From the NCBI GenBank assembly GCA_038146705.1, contig JAYQSB010000004.1, positions 1 through 64,000 on the forward strand: a stretch of 64,000 nt of DNA, written 5' to 3'. The position numbers and the translations under genes were made by a program. The notes under the pieces are model-generated. The model was given only the letters and a program-made list of their open reading frames with translations. It had not been told where the DNA came from and ran no database searches. This document shows, piece after piece, positions 45,299-55,305 of this stretch (positions within the stretch are counted from its first letter, which is position 1; each line of letters begins with the position of its first letter). The DNA comes from Poseidonia sp038146705 (GTDB lineage Archaea > Thermoplasmatota > Poseidoniia > Poseidoniales > Poseidoniaceae).

Positions 45299-46231
45299 GT
45301 GGTTTGTTTGAGTGTCCTTATTGTTGGTTCAATCGCATTTGATAGTGTCGAGACACCGAGCGGAGTCGTCGAGGATGAGTTGGGTGGCTCTGCGATTTAC
45401 GGGTCACTAGCCTGCCAGTTTCATCTAAAGAGCATATCAAAAGGGAAAACTCAAATCGTTGGCGTCGTCGGTGAGGACTTTGATGTGCAACATCCGCAAA
45501 TGCTCATTGACAAAGGAATTTGTACCGACGGTATCGAAGTTTCACCTGGTAAGACATTCCGTTGGCAAGGGAAATATGAGGGTGAGATGGATGAAGCAAC
45601 AACATTGCAAACAGAATTGAATGTGTTTGAACATTTTTCTCCAAAGATACCTCAACATTACACAGATTCCAAAATTGTATTTTGTGCAAACCTGCATCCA
45701 CTCATTCAATCGGTTGTTCTCGACCAAATCACTTCATGTCGTCTCAAAATTTTAGACTCGATGAATCTCTGGATTTCAATCGCACGCGATGATCTTATTT
45801 CGGTGATGAAGAGGGTCGATCTGATTATCATCAACGAAGGAGAGATTGCACAACTCACAGGTCAAACAGTCATTTCCACAGCGATTGATGTGTTAAGGGC
45901 TGAGGTTGGCGACAAGATTTTTGTCATCAAAAAAGGGAGTAAGGGTTCTGTTGCTCTCGTGGACGGAGTCATGATTGAACTACCTAGCCACACGCCAATT
46001 GAAGCCGTTGATCCTACAGGTTGCGGGGACAGTTTTGCAGGTACACTTGCCGCTCACCTCGTTCAGGGCGATGGTGAAGTGACATTACAAGAACTCAAGG
46101 ATGCTATGGTGCACGCAACTGTAACCGCAAGCATGAACCTGTCAACATTTGGAACAAATTCCTTACAACAATTGACAAAAGAGCGGTATCAAGAGCAGCT
46201 TTCCATCTACTCAGAACGACTTACTCACTGA
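45299..46231 (+). CDS. PfkB-family carbohydrate kinase
   Basis: The 310-residue protein starts with SVLIVGSIAFDSVETPSG and has the Gly-rich ELGGSAIYGSL stretch that closes over the substrate in ribokinase-like enzymes. The C-terminal signature reads DPTGCGDSFAGTLA, with the catalytic Asp in GCGDSF rather than the more common GAGDTF. It would phosphorylate a sugar or nucleoside; the substrate is unknown. The GTG at 45299 is two bases after the biotin carboxylase stop, and a TTG at 45308 is an alternative start. The 3' end overlaps a convergent membrane-protein gene by 11 bases. Confidence 0.87.
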   Translation: MVCLSVLIVGSIAFDSVETPSGVVEDELGGSAIYGSLACQFHLKSISKGKTQIVGVVGEDFDVQHPQMLIDKGICTDGIEVSPGKTFRWQGKYEGEMDEATTLQTELNVFEHFSPKIPQHYTDSKIVFCANLHPLIQSVVLDQITSCRLKILDSMNLWISIARDDLISVMKRVDLIIINEGEIAQLTGQTVISTAIDVLRAEVGDKIFVIKKGSKGSVALVDGVMIELPSHTPIEAVDPTGCGDSFAGTLAAHLVQGDGEVTLQELKDAMVHATVTASMNLSTFGTNSLQQLTKERYQEQLSIYSERLTH

Positions 46232-47621
46232 TCTCATCGATCGAGCGAATTCGAATATGTTCTCGAGGCGAAGTCGCTTGTAGTTCTCCAAAAGACATTG
46301 AATCTAAATCATCACGGTTTTCGTTTTGCAACGAATTCATGACTTCACGACGTCGGGAAATTCGATCATTGATTTGATTCATAACATCGTTTGGAAGTTC
46401 GCTTGAGAGTTGTTCCATCGCGTCTCTTGCATTGTCCTGAGACCGTTGATGAAGTCTTGCTGCCGTGGATGGAGATTGGAAGTTTGTTCCTGCATGTGTC
46501 GAAGAACGGTTGGACAAAAACGCCCTCGAATTTCGAAGAGTTCGCCCCATCGTACCAAAGAATGCCCGTGCACCTCGTGTCTTCTTTGTCGGTTGTCTGC
46601 GAACTTTTTTCCTGAGGAGTTGTTGGTCTTCATCTCGGCGAATTCTCGGTCGCAAGACGGGTTGCTGTTGAGGTTGAACGTGTTGTGGTTGTTCGACTTC
46701 TTCTTCAAAATCAAATAATTCAGCCTCCAAAATATCTTCTTCGAAATCTGGAATTTCAGGCTCCGATCGTTCTTCGTGGTGATATTGAGGAATATGGACT
46801 TGGTTCCCCGTAATGTACGATGGGATGAATCCATGCGGTGTTTGCAAGGCTGAAATGTGTGGCTGTTCTGCTTGATACATTGGAATGTGAACTGAAGTAG
46901 GATGCGTCGGCATTTGCCATGATGTTGGTACGAGAACTGGGCCTGCGACAGGTTGTGGCTTGTGGTCGTCAGGGTAATGAACTTCGGGGCGGGGTTCATC
47001 TGCTTCCAATGGATTCCAATCAGGCAAAAAATTGTCATGAGGTCCTTCAGTCAACTCTTCATCCAAGAATGCACCAATTGATGTCGAGGGCTCAAGTGTG
47101 GTAGGTGCAACAACTGGTACAGCTATTGAATCACCTCGTTCTAACATCTCAAGACCTAACCGTGCTTGTTCGAGTGTTTGACCATCTTGCAATCGACGAA
47201 GTAAATTGATCAGTCGTAACAGTTCAGCGTCGTTTCCGTATAGTGAGTAGCCATCAAGGTCGTGGGTTTGAATGGTCAGTGTTGGTTTACTTGTCATGAA
47301 TCGACCAACAATAAACGATGCACCGAACAAGACAAGACCGAGTTGAAGCAAAACATCAGTGACAATCCTCATGCCAGCCCAAATACTCAACAAAGCAGGA
47401 ACAAATGTCCAAAGTGGGATAAGATGACTCGAGTGATGCTGAAGTCGAGCGATATGATGGATGTTGATGTCGACGGTGACGCCGTATTGCTGTTCAATTC
47501 GCAGCATACGCTCATCCAAGGTCAATTTCACCTTGCGTATGGAGTCATCCAATCGTAGATTATGAATCAGTTCTTTGTTCCCATCTTCGTTTGGATACTC
47601 ATTGTATCCATCTCCTTGCAT
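46221..47621 (-). CDS. hypothetical membrane protein with long Pro/Gln-rich tail
   Basis: The frame is open to 47822, but the part beyond 47699 overlaps the EF-Tu-like gene, so the ATG at 47621 is the likely start (466 residues). A charged N-terminal helix (about 15-60) leads to two membrane helices (about 70-115). A long soluble region follows, rich in Pro, Gln, His and acidic residues, and then a basic helical end with segments such as RKKVRRQPTKKTRG. No family was recognised. It follows the EF-Tu-like gene by 77 bases. The hairpin of two helices with a disordered cytosolic tail suggests a tethering protein, but this is only a guess. Confidence 0.6.
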   Translation of the reverse strand: MQGDGYNEYPNEDGNKELIHNLRLDDSIRKVKLTLDERMLRIEQQYGVTVDINIHHIARLQHHSSHLIPLWTFVPALLSIWAGMRIVTDVLLQLGLVLFGASFIVGRFMTSKPTLTIQTHDLDGYSLYGNDAELLRLINLLRRLQDGQTLEQARLGLEMLERGDSIAVPVVAPTTLEPSTSIGAFLDEELTEGPHDNFLPDWNPLEADEPRPEVHYPDDHKPQPVAGPVLVPTSWQMPTHPTSVHIPMYQAEQPHISALQTPHGFIPSYITGNQVHIPQYHHEERSEPEIPDFEEDILEAELFDFEEEVEQPQHVQPQQQPVLRPRIRRDEDQQLLRKKVRRQPTKKTRGARAFFGTMGRTLRNSRAFLSNRSSTHAGTNFQSPSTAARLHQRSQDNARDAMEQLSSELPNDVMNQINDRISRRREVMNSLQNENRDDLDSMSFGELQATSPREHIRIRSIDEISE

Positions 47622-47698
47622 CCCGCGCCGAACGATACTCCCGAGGTTATCAAACCACCGTTGAATTATGCGACGATGCTTGTATTCTACGACGCCGT

Positions 47699-48733
47699 TC
47701 AAGACGCCGATGTATTTCTTTGTTTGACTACACAAGAGCCCATGATTCTTGGTTTTGAATCGAGTTGAGCAAGGAGCACTGATGGAGGTTGATGCGAACG
47801 AATGTAGAGTGGATGCTCCCACTGCACCACAAAGACGTCACCTTCGCATTCCTGAATTCGCCCAACAACAAATTGCAGGTCAACGCTTGCATGGACAACA
47901 TCGCCGACGTGGAGTTCTTTTTTCTGAAACGGACTTCGGTTGAGATGAACCTCTGAAATGTTATGTGCATCGAGGGAAAGCGGAATTGTTGTCCCTGTGC
48001 GTTTATCGTTGACGGCAGGGTGAACGATCATCGTATCTCCATTCAAATGATCCTCTTTTGCATTCCGAAGAGCGATACCAACACGGTCACCAGCGGTTGC
48101 AGACTCAACATCGTCGTCCATGACTTGTAGCGATTTCACATCACCAGAACCATTTGCTGGGAGCAGTATTACTTCATCGTGGACTCGTATGGTACCAGAT
48201 TGAACATATCCGATAGCGACCAAACCAATACCTTTGACGTTGAAATGTTGGTCGATGGGTACAACGAGTGGATGTTCCTTTGTCTCTTCAAGAACAGACT
48301 CCATCTTGGAAAGGATACCGTACAATCGTTCTCGCAGAAGAATACCATCCTGCTGCTCAAATGTCCAATTTTTTAGACCAGCCTGAGAGAATAGCGTTTT
48401 GACTTGGTCTTCATCAATCCACGCGCCGTCTTTTGGTGCTATGATTGCCAGACCCTCTTCAATGCCCGCAGAGGCAAAGGCGACGAGAGCCTCGCCCAGT
48501 GTTGCATCTATTGCCTTAACTTCGATGATGCCAGCCCTTGATGTGGAAAGTGCATTGAGAAAAGGTCTCAATCGTTCCGGGTATTTTGCTGGACGAATCA
48601 ACGAGAGAATTTTCGTGCCGTTTGGGGTCATTTCTTTGTGCACATAGGTGTGAACATCACGTTGGTCGGAAACTTTTGCTATGGAGCGTGCTAAATCATC
48701 GCTACCAACCATGGCCACATTCAAGACGGTCAT
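47699..48733 (-). CDS. EF-Tu/SelB-like protein with a degenerate G domain
   Basis: The 344-residue protein keeps the layout of translation GTPases: an N-terminal Rossmann-like part (about 1-150), then domain II (about 155-245, with FNVKGIGLVAIGYVQSGTI) and domain III (about 250-335). The first part begins LNVAMVGSDDLARSI where a GTPase would have GHVDHGKST, so the P-loop Lys is missing. The DxxG and NKxD motifs are also lost (the latter reads APKDG), and the switch regions are largely deleted. It therefore should not hydrolyse GTP. A GGAGGTCG site lies about 7-14 bases upstream of the ATG. It may bind tRNA or act at the ribosome; the role is unknown. Confidence 0.8.
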   Translation of the reverse strand: MTVLNVAMVGSDDLARSIAKVSDQRDVHTYVHKEMTPNGTKILSLIRPAKYPERLRPFLNALSTSRAGIIEVKAIDATLGEALVAFASAGIEEGLAIIAPKDGAWIDEDQVKTLFSQAGLKNWTFEQQDGILLRERLYGILSKMESVLEETKEHPLVVPIDQHFNVKGIGLVAIGYVQSGTIRVHDEVILLPANGSGDVKSLQVMDDDVESATAGDRVGIALRNAKEDHLNGDTMIVHPAVNDKRTGTTIPLSLDAHNISEVHLNRSPFQKKELHVGDVVHASVDLQFVVGRIQECEGDVFVVQWEHPLYIRSHQPPSVLLAQLDSKPRIMGSCVVKQRNTSAS

Positions 48734-48769
48734 ATTTCGCCGTGCGACCTCCTGTTGATGAAGGTGTTC

Positions 48770-49222
48770 TCACCCATTCAACATATTTGTTCGAATGGCT
48801 TTGGCTTTGTTCCAATCAGTTTGCTCATCCTCAGTTTCTGCATTGAATTGAGGGATTGGAATCGGTCGCATCATCGAATCAATGGCGACGAAGAAAAAGA
48901 AACCCTCACAGATTTTCGTCCGCTCCCACGTTGCTTTGCTCATCGTGTATGCAGTCACTTTTGCACAGGCTGTGTGTTGGCTTGTGAAGACAACTTTTCC
49001 AAGAACTTCAAGGAGGTCACCTTGCCGAGCAGGGGCAATAAATTTGAGTGTATCAATGGATATTGTTACAAATTCCCGATGTGCAAATTTAGCACACGCA
49101 ATGCCACCAGCCTTGTCCATCAGAGATAACAATCGTCCTCCAAAGAGGGTGTCATATGCATTTGTGTCTTGAGGAAAGACTTCTTCGATGAGGGTCACAG
49201 GTTCTTTGGAATATGGTTCCAT
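48770..49222 (-). CDS. acyl-CoA thioesterase, hotdog fold
   Basis: The 150-residue product matches the YciA-like 4HBT family that splits acyl-CoA into fatty acid and CoA. PQDTNAYDTLFGGRLLSLMD is the conserved Asn/Gly helix start with the catalytic Asp near its end, and the strand segments VTISIDTLKF and GDLLEVLGKVVF complete the hotdog. The ATG at 49222 is used; a GTG at 49228 sits closer to the GGGAG site and is also plausible. It lies 36 bases before the EF-Tu-like gene. Such enzymes often tune acyl-CoA pools, which may matter here with FabI and a megasynthase about 9 kb away. Confidence 0.85.
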   Translation of the reverse strand: MEPYSKEPVTLIEEVFPQDTNAYDTLFGGRLLSLMDKAGGIACAKFAHREFVTISIDTLKFIAPARQGDLLEVLGKVVFTSQHTACAKVTAYTMSKATWERTKICEGFFFFVAIDSMMRPIPIPQFNAETEDEQTDWNKAKAIRTNMLNG

Positions 49223-49322
49223 GGCCACAGGACGATGTTCTCCCTCATAACTATCATGACGAAATTATGCTTGTGTCAGTGTTTTTTTCAAAAAATTCAT
49301 GTTCCTCAAGACTAAAAAATTG

Positions 49323-49331
49323 TATATAAAT
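49323..49331 (+). promoter_or_regulatory. strong TATA box for the 1965-residue surface protein
   Basis: TATATAAAT is a near-perfect archaeal TATA box with an A-rich stretch just upstream that could serve as BRE. The predicted transcript start near 49355 leaves a leader of about 40 bases before the GTG at 49395, which has GGTGAT as ribosome site. It is the best promoter in the window and suggests high expression. Confidence 0.7.
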
Positions 49332-49394
49332 ACCGAACCATGAAAGCGACCGAATTATATGTTGTGAAACATTCGCGGAGACACAGGTGATGAT

Positions 49395-52300
49395 GTGCGT
49401 AGCATAAACAGGAATACAACAACAGCATTATTTTTGATTGGAATGATGATTTTAACGCCGCTTGCAGCGGCTGTCGTAACGACATTTGCAAACGGCAATA
49501 GCAACGCAATCGTTGATTTGCGTGACGGATCAATCTTTTTTGATGAGGTTGACGCATCCATTGATTTGCCCGATGGTCAAACAGTGACAGCGGCTTCGAT
49601 GCAGATTTCGACCGAACCTTCACTCCATGCTGCACACCAAAGAATCGATCTGTACACCATGCCAAGAGTATGGAACCCCGCACAAAACAATCAACTTACC
49701 TCCTTTAGTGACCCATCTGCTTTTGAATATGAATCCGAATCGGCTGAGGCATTGCCTGTTACGCTCAAGACCGACGGCTTTGTAACCGATTTTGAGGGCA
49801 CAACAGCGAACTTTAGAGACACCAGTCCACCTCCATTTTTCCAAACAGGATGGAACCATGGTTCCATTCCAGCCGGTAGTACGCACCCTGCCTCCTGTTC
49901 CTCAGGCGACGATTGCTGGGGAACCGGTATGAGTGATACGAATTATACAGATGACAATGGAGGCCAAGCATTCGAGTATATTCTTGAAGCTGAGCCTATG
50001 TTTGTAGCAAATTCACTCAAAAATTTCAATCTCACCTTTGAAACATGGTTCAATTTCCGAGCAGTCGCTGGAAGCCAACCGAACACAAAGCAGTACATCG
50101 ACTGTGGTTATGTCGAAATCCGTTCAAATTTGGAAAATAACTTTCCAATCGGTGACCAAGATTATGATTATGTCGGATTCAGTTATGGTTTGGGTTCAGG
50201 CTCAGACTTTAACCAAGGCGACGGACTTTACCAACGAAGCACAAGTTCTTCAAACAGCCAAATCAATTACCGATGTGGCGGCGTACCTTCAAGCAGTGGT
50301 AGCAACTTCAACTACGGTCTCGGCGGTTCTTCAACCACCTCAAACCGACAGAGTGGTTGGGGAACGTTAGCCATTGATTTGTCAACATATGTTGACCAGT
50401 ATGTCCAAATTCGATTTGTCATGGAACACAACACACTCATTCCTGGTCAGACGTTGGATTGGAATCTGTCAGGATGGTACATCGATGACCTCCGACTAGG
50501 TGACAAACTCGCTCAAGAAGAATCGATGACCGTTCGTGGAATCACACCATCTGTTCTCGGTGGTGCCAACCACCCGAACGGGTACGGCCTTCTCACGCTT
50601 GAGGCAGAAATGACACGACAGGGTTCACTGACTGTTGATGTTATGGACTTGAATGGCAACCTTGTCGTTGGCCGAGACGGCTCTGTCATGGAGAACTTGG
50701 AAGGCGAGGTCATTGAATTATGGAACATCAATTCCACACTCAATCCGACGGTGAATCTCAAATTTGTCTTTAATTCGGGGCCAGCAAGGCTCTCTTCTGC
50801 AGTGCTCCATGGTTTCAGTTTAGGAACTCGTGTTGGAACCGGTTTCAACGGTACGCAAATGGGTGGGCCGATATCTATTACCAACGGCGTTTGGAATTCA
50901 CAGGGTGGAAATATGCCGTTCATGTTCACACCAACGACGATGGATAGTGCGTTTAACCCCGCACTCAAACGCTCGTCGTTCACCCATCCAATCGCTTCGA
51001 TCAAACCCTATATCCAAGATGATTGTTCCGAGAGTCCATCGATTGAAGTCAGTTCACCTGGAATTACAGGTTCAATCAACCTGACGGATGGAACCAAGTA
51101 TACTCTTGACTCCTACATTTTTGGATTCTCCGCAGCTGTATCATATACCAATCCATGCGGTGTTGCTGGTATCTGGTTTGACCTTGAATTCGCCCACCAC
51201 CCTGAGATGTTGAGCATCGATGTCGCCGAAGATGGTGACAAGGACTGGGGCTTCGATGAACCTGCCTTCGGTGCATTTGGCCACCAAAACAAATTCTTGC
51301 TCAACAAGGTCAATGGTGTCAATTACGGAACGGATAAGACCACCATGACCCTCAACCAAAACGGAGAAGCAGAAGGAGGATATTTCATGCTACCAAAGGG
51401 TGCTGTTGTCACATATGCTGAAGTTTCATTTGATCAAAACACGATTTTGTCAACTTCTGATTTGACTGAATCGTTCTCACTTGAACTTCTTTCGGGTACA
51501 CAATCTGAAAGCCTAGGGACCCTACAGAATTTGACCACCATCACAAATGATTTCCTTTCAACGCCAATTGGTCTAAAGGACGCAATCAACGCACTACTCA
51601 CAAACCCACTCACACCTACAAGCCATTACGATGCCTACGGGTGCAATACATGCGGGGAATGGATGACTTTCCGATTCAAAGCAAGTGCACCTTCTGCCCA
51701 AACAGGTGCATCGGCTGTCGCTACAGGTCTTGACATCGTCTATGATTACAGCATGACGTTCGATGAAGACTATGGCTTTGACACTGAACTGAACCAAGGT
51801 GTTGCACTTTGGACTGGTGGTTCAACAGCAACAGTCCCTGTCGGAGTGTATTCCTCGACTGGCGGAGGTGCAAACTTCGGTACACTGAGCGTCTCGACAA
51901 GTTCAGGTTTCTCGAACACTTTCATCGATACGGGTAACCCAGTTGGTCTCTATCCAAATGGGGAGATCTATGAATTCACAACCGAGCATACCGTTGCTGA
52001 TATTACAGGTACATCGATGTCAGAGGCATGGCTCTCATTCGAGTCAAATTCAGGTCATACCATCTTGAAGTACTCTGACTTTGCATCCTTCTCAAAAGAC
52101 AACCTTGGCTATGGCGACCTCATCACCCTTGAACCGTCAACAGTATCAGATATCACCGATGGTAAGCAGATCATTTGGCGATTCTCGGTGAATCCTGACT
52201 GGGAAGACGCTGGTGAAGTCCGAGTCTATGCTGGACTAACAGCAGACAATGGCGTCAATGGACTACCCGATGCAATTCTGTTTGCACCACAACTTGGAAA

Positions 52301-55292
52301 TGCTGTAGAAAACGACGCAGGAATTATCTCTTTTGAGTTACAAAACACAGTAGGTATTGCCCAAGACCTTGATGCAGCGGAATCAGGACAAACCATCAAT
52401 CTCGTTGGTTCAGTACGTCTTCAAGATTTGGACGTCGCTCCTGACCCTGCGGCGTACAACCTAGTTCTCGAACTCAAGCATGTGAACATTACCGGTGAAG
52501 ATATCTCAATCGAATGGGAGGAAGTGGAGAACTTTTCTGGCGTCATTGGCGGTGATTTCAACCTCGAGGTCGACCTCGGTTCTGTTGCAGGCGATGAAAC
52601 ATACCGGTTTGGAATGCGTGGTTACGAAGGTGGCGACTCACTCTGCCCAGCAACGAGCCTGCGACCAGATGAAACATGCTCAATTCCATTCAATATCTCC
52701 ATCGATACCTATGAACCAAATCTCATGCAAATTCAAGTCTTGAGCAAAGACACCGACCGCAACATCGATTCAAACTGGAGAACACTGTACGACGATACTT
52801 GGGTCGTTCCGTCAGCAAGCCAAAGCATCAGAATGATGGCTCAAGATTTGCCAGCACCTCCAGCAACACTTGACATGTACTATTGGGTTGAGAATGACCA
52901 TGATGCGAACGATGACCGTATTCCAGATGAAGACGAATATATTGTCCTCACACTGTACAGCGATGGTAATGCACCAAATGCGACATACTACGGCAACTTC
53001 AGCGATAACGCAAACCTTGGACTCGACCCTGAGGGGCTCGTGTCCATCTATATTGTCGGGTTTGACCTGGCTGGTAACGCAATCGATGGAGGCACTGCTG
53101 GATTCGAAAACGATAAGATCACGTATGTTTCTATGCAATCAGAAAGTCCGGTAATTCGGAACTTCTTCATCGAAAATTCGAAAGGAGAACGTCTCCTTAA
53201 TTCCAACACACAACAGTATGAAGGCGAATGGAATATGACTATGTACGCTGGAAACACCTACCATCTCCTCGTCGAAGCAAACGATGACAACGGATGGCGT
53301 GATGTTGATTACATCCAAGTTGACCTTGACGATGCACGAAACGATATGTCTGTGTTTTATTTCCCACGAAACCAAACCGCTTGGACAGACTCCCCGCACA
53401 TTGACATCGTGCAAGAAGATGATGACAATGACGGACCTACACTTCGAAAGATGGACGGCAGTGCTCTTGTGAATCCGTTTATCTCCGACTTCTACCTCGA
53501 CCTCCCAATACAAGTCGATTGGGGTATCTTGGGAGAGGGTGGAGCTGCAAATACACCAGTTCTCTACATGAAGGATATGGACAACCCTGAGTACAGAATG
53601 TTGCCTGCACCCGGCAGATACATTCAGTCTTGGTACTACGGAAGCGACATCCGTCTCGATGTTCGCGATGATTTCACCAACAACATGATGATTTCACCAT
53701 ACTTTGCTGATAGCACAGGAACAATCACCCGCGATGTCCGAGAAGGTTTCGTGTACACAGGTGATACTGTTTGGTTCACGGGACAGTATGTCTTCCAAGA
53801 CGGATATCCAACGGTGTTCATGAATCCAGAAACCGAATTGACGTTGAAAGTGACACGATTGGCAGCAGCCGGAGACGGAACCAAAGGGTATTCTCCATTC
53901 CCAGCCGGTGGTGCAGATGCAACCATGGACTTTGGACAACCCACGCTCCACAACTTTACTGGAGGACAATTCAACATCTCCGTCGTTGTTCCATCCGTGA
54001 CCAATGAGTACACCTACGAGTTTGAATTGGTCAACCTACCAGAGAACGCAGTCGACCTCACATCGAACTTCTGTGCAAACTCAAACACCTATGGGTGTGC
54101 TACCTTCAAACTCAAAGTGGATGGTAACGCTCCATCTGTTACATCACTAACGGTCAAGAAAGGAGCAACAGGTGACCAGATTACAGAAACGACACCAATC
54201 TCCACAGCGAATTACCACTGTCTCGACATCAACGGTTTGTTGATTGAACGTGAAGGATTGCTCGCAGGTGATGTTCAAGTCGGTTGGATGTTCTACTCTG
54301 ATGCGGATAATGGTATTGTGTGGAACAAATACCAAACCCACTTTGGTTCAGCTGAACCTCAATCCGCACCACTCACCCTCGTTCCTTCAGGAAACGGCGT
54401 CTACACAGCTACTACGACATGTTTGGATTTGTGGCCTCTAGAGAACGGCGAATTTGATCCCGAACAGGAATCCATCCTCGGTATTGAAGTCGCAATATGG
54501 GTTCAAGGTGTGGATTCAACAGGTTCATCGGTGATTTTGGGTGGTGGGCCAAATGAAGATGGTTCAGTCGCACAATTTGTTGGAACAAATCAAAATCTGG
54601 GCGTTTTTGACTTCACATATGAGCGAGCAGTGTTCGAAATTGGAGCTTCTGATGTCAGCATGACACCTGCCTCACCCGAGGTCGGTGATACGCCAACACT
54701 CCGAATTCGAGTCGTCAATAGCGGTACGTTAGACGGACCGGTCACACTTGAAGTACGGTCGGTCATCGATGGTGGTATTCCGAACAGAGAAGGAAATGTG
54801 ACTTCGGTCTCCATTCAAGTTGATGGATTTGAATATGTGACCATCGACCTTGAGAAATTCGGAAGAGAAACAACAGGTATGTACTACATTATCTACAACG
54901 AGGAAACCAATGAGCAACTTTGGAACGGCAAGGACAATGGTGTGTTCTTCAACGTTAAAGTCGCTTCAGAAGATGAATCAAGTGGCGGGCTTGTCATGAT
55001 TATCTCAATCATGGGTGTTGTGCTTGCAGTCCTTGGAACCCTTGTTGTCGTCCTGCTACGAAGGAATAGTGGTGGCGAAAACCTCCTCGATGATGAATAC
55101 GACGACGATGACGAGGACTACGAAGATGATTCGAAAGCACTTGTCGACATCCCAGCTCAACGTACGTCAGCTGACCCAGAAATGCAAAGGGCACTCGACT
55201 TGTTCCCGCAGTGGACAGAGGCGGACATCCAAGGTTACTTTGACCAAGGATGGTCTGTCGAGCAATTGCAGGATTGGGTAAACAGCAACTAA
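49395..55292 (+). CDS. giant surface protein with C-terminal membrane anchor
   Basis: The 1965-residue protein starts at GTG with a signal peptide (NTTTALFLIGMMILTPLAAA). The outside part is a long series of beta-sandwich-like domains rich in Asp, Asn, Gly, Thr and Tyr. It includes jelly-roll-like segments (near residues 130-380) and several Asp-rich loops, for instance NDHDANDDRIPDEDE near residue 1170, that may bind calcium. A membrane helix lies at about 1867-1890. The tail of about 75 residues is acidic and ends with a helical WTEADIQGYFDQGW module. A strong TATA box suggests it is abundant, and an S-layer-like or binding role is possible. No catalytic motif was found. Confidence 0.85.
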   Translation: MRSINRNTTTALFLIGMMILTPLAAAVVTTFANGNSNAIVDLRDGSIFFDEVDASIDLPDGQTVTAASMQISTEPSLHAAHQRIDLYTMPRVWNPAQNNQLTSFSDPSAFEYESESAEALPVTLKTDGFVTDFEGTTANFRDTSPPPFFQTGWNHGSIPAGSTHPASCSSGDDCWGTGMSDTNYTDDNGGQAFEYILEAEPMFVANSLKNFNLTFETWFNFRAVAGSQPNTKQYIDCGYVEIRSNLENNFPIGDQDYDYVGFSYGLGSGSDFNQGDGLYQRSTSSSNSQINYRCGGVPSSSGSNFNYGLGGSSTTSNRQSGWGTLAIDLSTYVDQYVQIRFVMEHNTLIPGQTLDWNLSGWYIDDLRLGDKLAQEESMTVRGITPSVLGGANHPNGYGLLTLEAEMTRQGSLTVDVMDLNGNLVVGRDGSVMENLEGEVIELWNINSTLNPTVNLKFVFNSGPARLSSAVLHGFSLGTRVGTGFNGTQMGGPISITNGVWNSQGGNMPFMFTPTTMDSAFNPALKRSSFTHPIASIKPYIQDDCSESPSIEVSSPGITGSINLTDGTKYTLDSYIFGFSAAVSYTNPCGVAGIWFDLEFAHHPEMLSIDVAEDGDKDWGFDEPAFGAFGHQNKFLLNKVNGVNYGTDKTTMTLNQNGEAEGGYFMLPKGAVVTYAEVSFDQNTILSTSDLTESFSLELLSGTQSESLGTLQNLTTITNDFLSTPIGLKDAINALLTNPLTPTSHYDAYGCNTCGEWMTFRFKASAPSAQTGASAVATGLDIVYDYSMTFDEDYGFDTELNQGVALWTGGSTATVPVGVYSSTGGGANFGTLSVSTSSGFSNTFIDTGNPVGLYPNGEIYEFTTEHTVADITGTSMSEAWLSFESNSGHTILKYSDFASFSKDNLGYGDLITLEPSTVSDITDGKQIIWRFSVNPDWEDAGEVRVYAGLTADNGVNGLPDAILFAPQLGNAVENDAGIISFELQNTVGIAQDLDAAESGQTINLVGSVRLQDLDVAPDPAAYNLVLELKHVNITGEDISIEWEEVENFSGVIGGDFNLEVDLGSVAGDETYRFGMRGYEGGDSLCPATSLRPDETCSIPFNISIDTYEPNLMQIQVLSKDTDRNIDSNWRTLYDDTWVVPSASQSIRMMAQDLPAPPATLDMYYWVENDHDANDDRIPDEDEYIVLTLYSDGNAPNATYYGNFSDNANLGLDPEGLVSIYIVGFDLAGNAIDGGTAGFENDKITYVSMQSESPVIRNFFIENSKGERLLNSNTQQYEGEWNMTMYAGNTYHLLVEANDDNGWRDVDYIQVDLDDARNDMSVFYFPRNQTAWTDSPHIDIVQEDDDNDGPTLRKMDGSALVNPFISDFYLDLPIQVDWGILGEGGAANTPVLYMKDMDNPEYRMLPAPGRYIQSWYYGSDIRLDVRDDFTNNMMISPYFADSTGTITRDVREGFVYTGDTVWFTGQYVFQDGYPTVFMNPETELTLKVTRLAAAGDGTKGYSPFPAGGADATMDFGQPTLHNFTGGQFNISVVVPSVTNEYTYEFELVNLPENAVDLTSNFCANSNTYGCATFKLKVDGNAPSVTSLTVKKGATGDQITETTPISTANYHCLDINGLLIEREGLLAGDVQVGWMFYSDADNGIVWNKYQTHFGSAEPQSAPLTLVPSGNGVYTATTTCLDLWPLENGEFDPEQESILGIEVAIWVQGVDSTGSSVILGGGPNEDGSVAQFVGTNQNLGVFDFTYERAVFEIGASDVSMTPASPEVGDTPTLRIRVVNSGTLDGPVTLEVRSVIDGGIPNREGNVTSVSIQVDGFEYVTIDLEKFGRETTGMYYIIYNEETNEQLWNGKDNGVFFNVKVASEDESSGGLVMIISIMGVVLAVLGTLVVVLLRRNSGGENLLDDEYDDDDEDYEDDSKALVDIPAQRTSADPEMQRALDLFPQWTEADIQGYFDQGWSVEQLQDWVNSN

Positions 55293-55305
55293 TACGTGAG
55301 CCAAA

